30,021 bases of DNA from Zygnema cylindricum. Taxonomy: Eukaryota > Streptophyta > Zygnematophyceae > Zygnematales > Zygnemataceae. The DNA lies in assembly GCA_037447655.1 (NCBI GenBank), contig JBBHKE010002994.1:1-30021 (forward strand). The letters are read 5' to 3'. The notes under the pieces are model-generated. The model was not told where the DNA came from and made no database searches. It was given only the letters and a program-made list of their open reading frames with translations. The translations under genes were made by a program, and so were the position numbers. Numbering within the stretch: the stretch's first letter is position 1; every line of letters starts with the position of its first letter. This document shows, one piece after another, positions 19,297-28,500 of the stretch.

Positions 19297-19533
19297 GATG
19301 TTTAAGAATTCAGTAAGTTAGAATTTTTCTCAAATTTTTATAAAGATTAATGTCTTTCAATTTTACATATCGATGAGAAGTCTCGATCTTCATGTTATGA
19401 CGCGCACTTCTCTTTTTTAGATATTCACCGATATGTCTTAGAGGTTCCGATACGAAATCTATACTTTTTCGATACGTGCTGTGCCAATGCAGTACAAAAC
19501 TAAGTAGAAAAATCGGAAATGCTAGTGACATAA

Positions 19534-19958
19534 TTCAAAGGTCCCAAACGGTCAACCGAAACCGTAACCGAACGTTAACCGACCGCCCGCGCCGGATCCG
19601 GAATGGATTCGGTTGCCAAATTTGGGGGGTCGGGCGGATTCGGGCGGGTGATTCACGAAAAAAAAAAAAAACGGTTACGGTCGGTTAATCAAAAAACGAA
19701 AAAATTGAAGTTTTTGTACTGTCAATACTATCCAACATTATTGTACTTTGTTCTCTTGATATACTATTCCAACATTATTGTACTTTGTACACGGTATCGT
19801 GGAAGGTATGAGGGAGATACACCACTAATTTTGTACTTATTCGGGTACGGGCGGGTACGGGCGGGTACGGGCGGGTACGGGTAGTCGCGAGAAATCGAGT
19901 TTCGGTTAACTTTTATTTTCGTGAAAGCGTTTCGGGTAACAGTTAACAATTTAGGAGC
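19534..19958. mobile_element. Possible degraded hAT-like element with CGGGTACGGG repeats
   Basis: The block is rich in CGGTTAACCG-like and CGGGTACGGG words, including four tandem copies at 19842-19882. It is bounded by two copies of GTGACATAA (19525-19533 and 19959-19967) that could be a target duplication. The inverted termini are poor (GGTCCCAAAC versus GCTCCTAAAT) and the left one is offset by six bases, so this call is weak. Confidence 0.3.
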
Positions 19959-20290
19959 GTGACATAACCCGGTCGGGCGTCGGGTACCCAGATTTTGAAA
20001 AAAAAAAACGGTGGGTGTCAGTTATCTAAAATTTTGACTTTTGCGACCTCTGACATAATTGCTGAAATGAAAGTACGATACGGGACATCCGTTGTCTATA
20101 CCACAGTACTGTACTATGGATCAAATCTGAATGCCTCTTTCCCGTGTCGACGCCTCTCACTTTCCTATGTTAACGCCGCTAACGAGCAATTAAGGTACAA
20201 ACTGGGGTAGTCCGTACAGTATACTATTTAAGTACGTCTGAAATAGTCTTTTTGACACAAATTAAATCGTACAAATACTACAGTACTGTA

Positions 20291-20507
20291 CACCGCCAAT
20301 CGTTATTAGCGTGCAAGTTTTTTTAGCGTATACGAATAATTAGCGTGGTTTACGCTAATTGGGAATTTGGAAAATTTCGAAGAAATCGTCTATTCTAATT
20401 AGGAATTAGGGTTTTTCTTAAATATTGTGGATAACTCTATTTGATAATAAAAAATAAAAAAAGCGGGACGGAATTAGCGTACACAACGCTAATAACGGTT
20501 GGCGGTG
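20291..20507. mobile_element. TA-flanked MITE, copy 3 of 5 (best preserved)
   Basis: A 217-bp element flanked by TA at 20289-20290 and 20508-20509. The left end CACCGCCAATCGTTATTAGC and the reversed right end CACCGCCAACCGTTATTAGC differ at one base, and GT follows in both. TTAGCGT or its complement ACGCTAA occurs about six times near the ends, like subterminal transposase-binding repeats. There is no ORF. Confidence 0.8.
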
Positions 20508-20509
20508 TA

Positions 20510-22393
20510 CCATATGCAATACACCCCTTTAATGCAAAAACGCCAAATGCCATAGTAATACTATGACGCGGCGAATGCTTCACATAGAAATTTGTAAAGC
20601 ATTTTGCTTCAAATGTATGTAAAGTAAATTTATGCATATATTGGTTATTTGTTTCATTATGCCATGAAACGCGACCCATATGAGCTCTCAACCTTGTACA
20701 ATGCTTCGACCATAGTGATGTATCCATGTGGTTAAAGTTGGAGGTTCGTTGAAAACAAAAACATTATTGTTTCCTTGATTTTAATAATTTTGTTTGGTAA
20801 TTTCTTCTTTGATTCAATTCGTGATTTTTCTCTTAATGGATATATACTTGCCAAGAAGTAAAATAGAAAAGAACATAGCTTCTCTCAAGGTAGATGACAG
20901 TAGAGATTTTTGCCTGACCACTGTTTAGCCGAGTGTAACGTTTATTGGTAGACGTTTTAATTGGTAGGCGTTTATATTGGTAGACGTTTTTGTTGGTAGA
21001 CATCGTAACCTGGGCATTAGGCAATGATTAATGACGCCTTTGGTTTGACATTAGGTATAAATTAATCAACATTTTGATGTCACATTAGATAGTGATTTAT
21101 GACCATTCGATTTGATATTACATACAAATTTATCAACATTTTGTAACAGTGTCAATTATACTTATTAGGGACAGTTCATCTGGCCGATTTTAGTCACCCT
21201 AAAATCCTATTATTCTTAGTGGTGATATAACCATTATGTTATACTATTAATTATAGAGATTACGTCACCACAATGTAAGTGATATTAAACATTGAGGGAA
21301 TACGTACCTCGAGAGAGCACCAGAGGGATTTCTATGTAGTTTCGTAACGTTTTAACTTTTTATTAAGTCATTTGTAGCTAAAAACTTCAACTATAAATGC
21401 TTTCTATTCATGTGCCCCGATTTCTCTCGTCTTTCTCCTCTTGTCCTATCAACTTTCAATGTTTCCAAAGATGGAACATTTAAAGTTGCAAACCATATAC
21501 AAAACTTGGTATCGGTTGAATCTCAAACCGTATACGGTTAAACCGCAAACCTTATTCAATTAGCCTTTGGTTTAATAGTGTAAAAAATCAAATACTCATT
21601 GGAAAACCAAATACTCTTTCACTATGCCAAAAGTAGATTCCCTGTGGTGTTGTACGTTTTAAAAAAATAAAAAACGTGGGAGCTTACATATTTTTTCTTT
21701 GTTCATAGAGTTGAAAGACAAAATGGTCAGTTTTTCTAGGCCAGTGTATTACACCGAAATTGTTTAATCTACCTTTCATTTATCCAGTTTCATCTTAGCC
21801 TTTTTTTTTTCCTGTGTACTCTGATGGTTTACCATCGTACTTTCTTAATAAAGCCTTCTTGTACTTTTAATGTGTGACAACGTATAAAATAATATTGGGT
21901 ATTATAAGTGTGTTTCACGGTCAAAAGATGATTATGATACGGAGTCGCCACATATATTCTATTCACTCGTTTTCACACACGATTAAACGATTAAGTGGTT
22001 AAACTATTAAACCATTTCGGTGTACAACACATTGGACTACAAAAAATGACTGCATCCTTTCAAATTCTCAGCTTTACATATAATTCCTACCTCTTTTTTT
22101 TCTTGAGTCATAAAACACCACAAGGAAATAGCAAACTAAAATGTCAATGCAACTTTTCACCTATTTCACAAAAAAAAGCAAAGAAGTCGAACAAAAACCA
22201 AACAGAAAAAGACAAAATCACAGGTTCAAAGTGAAGGCATTTTTTTCAATTTGGGCGGCAAAATTTGACATCAGACAGTTGGCGCTTTCCAATTTTCGCA
22301 CAAAAACTAACCAAATTCAAAAAGAAACAATCGAGAAAAATATATAAAAATGAAACTAACTGAACTATTATTTTTTCTACGTATTTTTTTAAT
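20510..22393. other. Intergenic region downstream of cpFtsY
   Basis: No gene is recognised. It contains the 16-bp repeat at 20940, a loose direct repeat (ATCAACATTTTG near 21066 and 21133), and AT-rich sequence. The part next to 22394 should include the 3' UTR of the minus-strand cpFtsY gene. Confidence 0.4.
20940..21002. repeat. 16-bp tandem repeat, about four copies
   Basis: Units of the form GTTT(T)(A)ATTGGTAGAC stand head to tail with small variations. Confidence 0.7.
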
Positions 22394-22510
22394 TTAAGTT
22401 GGGAAAAGTGCGTTGACGAAAGCCTCGGCATCGAAGGGTTGCAAGTCTTGAATTCCCTCTCCCACTCCAACAAACTTCACCGGAATCCCCAACTCGTCCA
22501 CCACACTCGC
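22394..22510 (-). CDS. cpFtsY: cpFtsY last exon
   Basis: 39 codons including stop TAA (22396-22394). It encodes ASVVDELGIPVKFVGVGEGI and then QDLQPFDAEAFVNALFPT. The acceptor reads GGTAG before 22510. It starts in phase 0, matching the upstream exon. Confidence 0.9.
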   Translation of the reverse strand, partial: ASVVDELGIPVKFVGVGEGIQDLQPFDAEAFVNALFPT

Positions 22511-25500
22511 CTACCGCCCCAAAAACCGTCGTATAAACATAAGCATCGTAATAAACCTCATAATAGAGATCATAATAAATATCATAATAGACATCATAAT
22601 AAACATTACACTAAACATTACAATAAACATCATAATAATTAATAATAGACTTCATAATAAACATCATTGTCAACAATATAATAAAAGATATAATAGACGT
22701 CATAGTGAACATCGTAATAAACACTAAAATAAACATCGTAATAAACACTATAATAGACATCATAATAAACATTACAATAAACATCAAAATAAACACTATG
22801 ATAAACATTGTAATAAACATCATAATAAACATTATAATAGATATCATAATAGATATCATAATAAACCTCATAATAAGCATCATAATAATCATTATAATAA
22901 ACATAAAAATAAACATTATGTTAAACATCATAATAGATATCATTAAAAACAAGTTTTGGAGGTTTTCCACATGCTCAACTTTTTCCAACGTTTTGGAGGT
23001 TTATTTGACATTAGTATTTTGGAAATGTGCTAAAACTTACAAGATTTTCTGGTTACTCTTTTTATCGTTCTGGAGATTGTTTTACAACTTGGATTTGTTT
23101 TTCTTTTTGGAGAACTTCAGAGTCACGAATAAAAAAACAAAAAAATGCCTCCATGATTTCGTTTTAGGATTTTTAGGAATCCTTCTAGCTATATTTTTAA
23201 AATGGCTTTTAAGGTTTTAGGGTTATTTTTAGGATTACTTCTAGGATAATTTTTTAGGTTTTTAAGGTTTTTAGTAGTGTTGGGTATCGAGGACCTTTTG
23301 CCGATATTCGATATATGTCGAATTTCAGGTACCCGATATCGATATATCGAAAATCAAAATATCGTGATATATCGTATCGGCGATAAATCGAGGCATTTAA
23401 AAAATGAAAATTTTCACAGGTCTCCAAAGTCACGTGCTACCGTAAAATCTTTGCTGAAAAGAAATACGGTTTTTTCCTGAAAGTCAGCAGAGTGAACGAG
23501 ATCTCTGAGGTACATTAACGCGGTACACTTGCGAAGTACAAGTACGTAATACGCAAGTACGGAATTCCATACGAAAATGGTCGGTTTCCAAATCTTTGAC
23601 GATTTTAGAGATTTGATCGTCAACTTACAAGGAACCACTCAAATCAGAACACGTATGTAAAAACTTAATTACAGAAGATACACGATGTTAACCGAGGCCT
23701 CTGTAATACAAAAATTTCGTTGTCCGTACTATTACAGAGACCTCCTCATGTAACCATACCCCAAATAAGTAATTATATGAATTACAGAATTAGTACTTTT
23801 TTGTCGGTTACATTTTGTGGCGTCTCGGAACAAAAATCACGTCGTACGTGACGTATCAGACATTTTGTCTTTTTCGCTAAAATAGCATATTATATTAAAA
23901 TATAAAATATTAAATATAAAAAATAATATATATCGCGATAATTTCTGTTGGTCTCGGTACGATATATCGAGGATTCTGCTCGATCGATATTCGATATATC
24001 GAATATTGAGATTATCGCGATATGAATTTACCCGATACCCAACACTAGTTTTTAGAGTATTTGCGATTATTCTTAGAGATTACTTTTAAATTTATTTTTC
24101 AAAATTTTCAGGATTTTACATTTTTCTTAGGATTATTTTTAGATTTGATATCGAGTATTAGCTATAGACGATTTAGTATAAAAACTATATAGAATATAGT
24201 ATATAAAATAATACCATATAGTATGTACTGTCATGTACCACAATTTGGTTCGAATTCTGTAGCACTAAAGTACATTACTTTGGTAAAATACTTCAGTATT
24301 GTACTTTAGTACTTTGTACTTTAATACAATACACCGTGTATCGCTATTAGTGTTAATGGTTTTTTCCCCTTTAATGAAACTTACGTGCACACATAATCCG
24401 ATGGTCAAGATGAAAGGCAAAAAACTTACATTCCTCTTGATGGTGTCCAAATGAAATTTGGACAAGAGTATACTTGTACGGAGAAAAGCTCATTCAAATG
24501 GGGAAAGTACCATTAGCGCTAATAGCGATATTCGGTGTACTTTAGTACTATAAACAGCCCATCACTATAAGATTTAGTGAATTATTAGAGCTACCATTTT
24601 ATTGGAATTAACTACACTAAATTATGTTAGCAAGGAGGCTCATTATGTGCCACTTAACTAAGTAGTGTTATTAGTGTTACTAATTAGTATCATTAACAGT
24701 AATTGATGATTTTAGGTCGAAATAACAGTACCTAGAATTAGAGTGATTGACTTTAATAGCAATGGGCGGTGTACTATAGTACTGTTCTCTATTGGTTCGT
24801 TGTTGTTTATAATAACTAAAAGCAATTTACAACTAAAACCCTAAGAAAACCTTTAAAATAATGGGTCATAATTCGAGTATCGGTAAGAGCCTGCCAATGC
24901 ACGCGACTAGTAAAACGGGATTTTAAGGTTTTTAAGGTTTTTACCGTTTTTAGGGTTCTTCTTAAATTTTAGGTTATATTATTCTTTTTAGGGCCTGTCA
25001 AAAACCCTAATCATGTCTCCCTTTCATTTACTCTCCTTTCTTGAAACCCGAAAAATAAAAGCGATTTTTTTCTTCAATACGTTCATCCCCTCTCCCTCTC
25101 CCATTATTTTCCCTCTCTCTCCCTCTCACTTTCCTTCTTTCCCTTCCTCTCCCTCTCCCTCTCCCTCCCCCTCGCTCTTTGCCACTCTCCCTGTCCCTAA
25201 TTTTATTTGATTATAATGTGCATCTTCCCGATTATCTATTAACTTATTTATCTAGTCTAGCTATTAACTAATCAATTTATTTATTTTCTTCTTTACTAAT
25301 TTACTTCTGTATATTTATTTTATTATGAACTAATTAATTTCTTTATTTATTTATTTATTTTTCCTTACCACACATCCCCCCCTTGAAGTGCCGTCCAGTT
25401 TTGTCAAAACGAAGCCCGTCACGCCCATCACCTGGAGGGGGAGAGGGAGAGGGAGGGAGAGGGAGGGAGTGGGAGAGGGAGAGGGAGAGGGAAAGGGAAA

Positions 25501-28500
25501 GGGAGAGGGAAAGGAAAGGGGGAGGGAAGGAGAGGGAGAGAGAGGGGGAGAGAGCGGCAGAGGGAGAGGAGGAACCGTCAGTTTTCATTAGGGGGAGAGG
25601 GAGCGAGAGTGAGGAGAAGAGGGAGAGGCAGGAGAGGGAGAGAGAGAGAGAGGGAGGGAAAATGTTTTCCATATGTAAAATGTTACCATTTCCATACCGT
25701 ACCATTTCCATATCGTGTGCAATATCTTGATACATGACATGACACTCAAAATACCCAAAACACACTGATAGCTATTAATTTGAGTTATTTAACCCGAGTT
25801 TACTTCTTCTAGCAGTTTTGCCGACTGCTAAAATTTTGTATTTTAAGACCGTTAGAACTTTTTGATATTATTTTTATGTACAAAAATTTTGCTAGTGCGC
25901 CGCTCTTTGCAAAAATTTGAAGTCAAGTGGCACAAACAAAATTTACTTGCGTCATGACAGGACATGACGGGACGTCCCACAATGTGACGGGCCGGGACAT
26001 GACACAAAGTGACCTCCAGTAATGGTACGCATGGAGAATTGACTTCCATGCGATTCGCCCATATAGTCCCAGGAGCGTAACTTTATTTGTTTGCTTCAAA
26101 GAACTTTATGTGATTGGTTTATACCACTTTATATAATCGGTTTGTACCACTTTATGTGATTGGATTATACCACTATAGGAGTTCAAAGCATGCAAGCGGA
26201 TTTTCTCGTGTCCAAAATATGGGATATACCCGAATCGAAAATGCAAGTTCAACGGCCCAGATCACCCATCGAGATGTTCCGAGAAATATCGATTGTCAAG
26301 ATGTTCCAAAAAATATCGTTTTTCAAGGTTGTTCCGAGAAACATCAGTCGTCAAGAACGCCGTCAATATTGAATAAGTAACAGAAACAACATGGAACGAG
26401 GCGACGGCCATATGGTTGGCCGTCACGTGACATCACAGAAGACGTGACATGTCCGTGGCAAAAATTAATTTCCCCTGCCCCCAGTTCTGTTCTGAATTTA
26501 TTGAGCTATTAAACAAGTAGTGAATGTGAAGTGGCTCTTTTTTTCATTTATTCGAAAAAAAAAGAAAAAAAAAAAACAAAATAAAACAAAAGCCAATAAA
26601 AAACAGAAAAAAGAAGGGAAAAAAATAAATAAAAGGAACAGAAAATTGACCTGATTGAATTCGCGAGCCTGAGGGAGCATATTGAGTCCGGTCGTACCGT
26701 CGAGAACCATTAATATTTCCTGAAGCAAAAAATAATAAATAATAAATAATTTGATTTGATTTGATTCAACTCAAATCAAATAGACTTCATGCAATTAAAT
26801 AATATAAAATTCAATTCAATTCAATTTAATTAAATTGAAACACTTTCCAAAAAAAAGGGAAAAAAAAGGGAAAGGAGACAACTCACAACAAAAGCTGTTT
26901 TACCAAATAAATTCCGAAAAAACATATGATTGGCTTGAAAAAAACTTAAAAAAAAACTACACAAAAATACCTAAAATAGATGAAAAAAAACTTGTAACAA
27001 AAAACGGAAAAGAGAGTTTTCCAATGGTTCGAAATCCCAAAAAACACCAAAAGAATCCCTCAAAAAAAAAAAAAAAAAAACCAAACCAAAAAAAAAAAAA
27101 AAAAAAAAAAAAAAAACATTTTTTTTATAATAAAATCCAAATAAAAAGGAAAAAAAACTGACATGAGGAGCCCCGGGAAGGAGTTTTTCAATAGCTTTTT
27201 TGCATCCTCGAAGCTCCCCCATTAGTCGGTCGTTGGTGTGGAGTCCTGGGAATAAAAATATAATAATTATTACTATTAAACATGGACAAAATATTATGAG
27301 AAATTAAAAAGAAAACAACAAAACAAAAGAAAAATATGTAAAAAAACGAATGAGAAACTATCAAAAATTAAATTGTCATCTCGTAGATCCCCCATTAGAG
27401 TCCGTTTGTTTGTCGTTCGTGAAACGTACATATTATAATATAATATACATAATAGATACAATATATATAATATATACGATATGTATATATATATACATAC
27501 AATATATATATATAGTATCTGTAAAAAATTATAAAAAGACAATTCGAATAAAAATAGAAAAAAAAAGATATCATTTGTGCAGTTCTGCGAAACAAATATA
27601 CAAAACATACAAGAAAAATTAAACTCTTTCCACTATTCTTATCATTGTTATTATTTTTCAAATACTTCCATCCACACGTGATAGGTCAAAACTAATTATG
27701 GAAAAAAAAACCTTTACTTCCGTCCACACTATTTAAGGTGAGAGGCTACAAAATGTGGAAAAAACCTTACTTCCGTCAAATGTGGAAAAAACCTTACTCG
27801 TTCACACTATTTAAGGTGAGAGGCTACAAAATGTGGAAAAAAATTTACTTCCATCCACACTATTTAAGGTGAGAGGCTACAAAATGTGGAAAAAACCTTA
27901 CTTCCGGAAGTGTCAGCCAAAACCACATCCACTCCCATCTCCATCGCCTTCCGGACCCCCTGGACCAGAACTGTCTCTCACCAAAACCACAAATTGTTCA
28001 TATGAAAATATGCATATTTATAACATATACTAATATATTGATGTACTTCACCACCACTGCCCACACCCCAAACCTGACAAAAATAAAAAAACAAGAAAAC
28101 CTCCGCAGAAACCACCCCCCCCCCCTTGTCTCCCTCTCTCTCTTCCTCCCCAGAAATGTTTTTAACTTAAATTAACTTTTTTGATTTAAGTATTGAGTGA
28201 ATATATCGTATGTACGCACATTATAACATGGAAAGCCAGGACTTTTCTCTCCATCCGCCCTCACAAACCTCTCCCTCTCTCTCTCTCCCTCTCCCTATCC
28301 TGTCGCGCTCCTCCCTCTCCCTCTCCCCCCTCTCCCTCTCCCTCTACCTCTCCCTCTCCCTCTCCATCTTCCTCCCTCTCCCGCTCCCTCCCTCTCTTCC
28401 TCCCGCTTCCTCTCTTTCTCCCTCTCCCTCTTCCTCTCCCTCTCCCTCTCCCTCTCTCTGCCTCTATTCACCTGTAGCTCCCAATTTTCTCTCCCTCCGC

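Noticed and set aside
22611-23220. Ile/Asn/Met-rich ORFs on both strands
   Set aside because: Product of the 12-bp ATAATAAACATC minisatellite, inside a cpFtsY intron.
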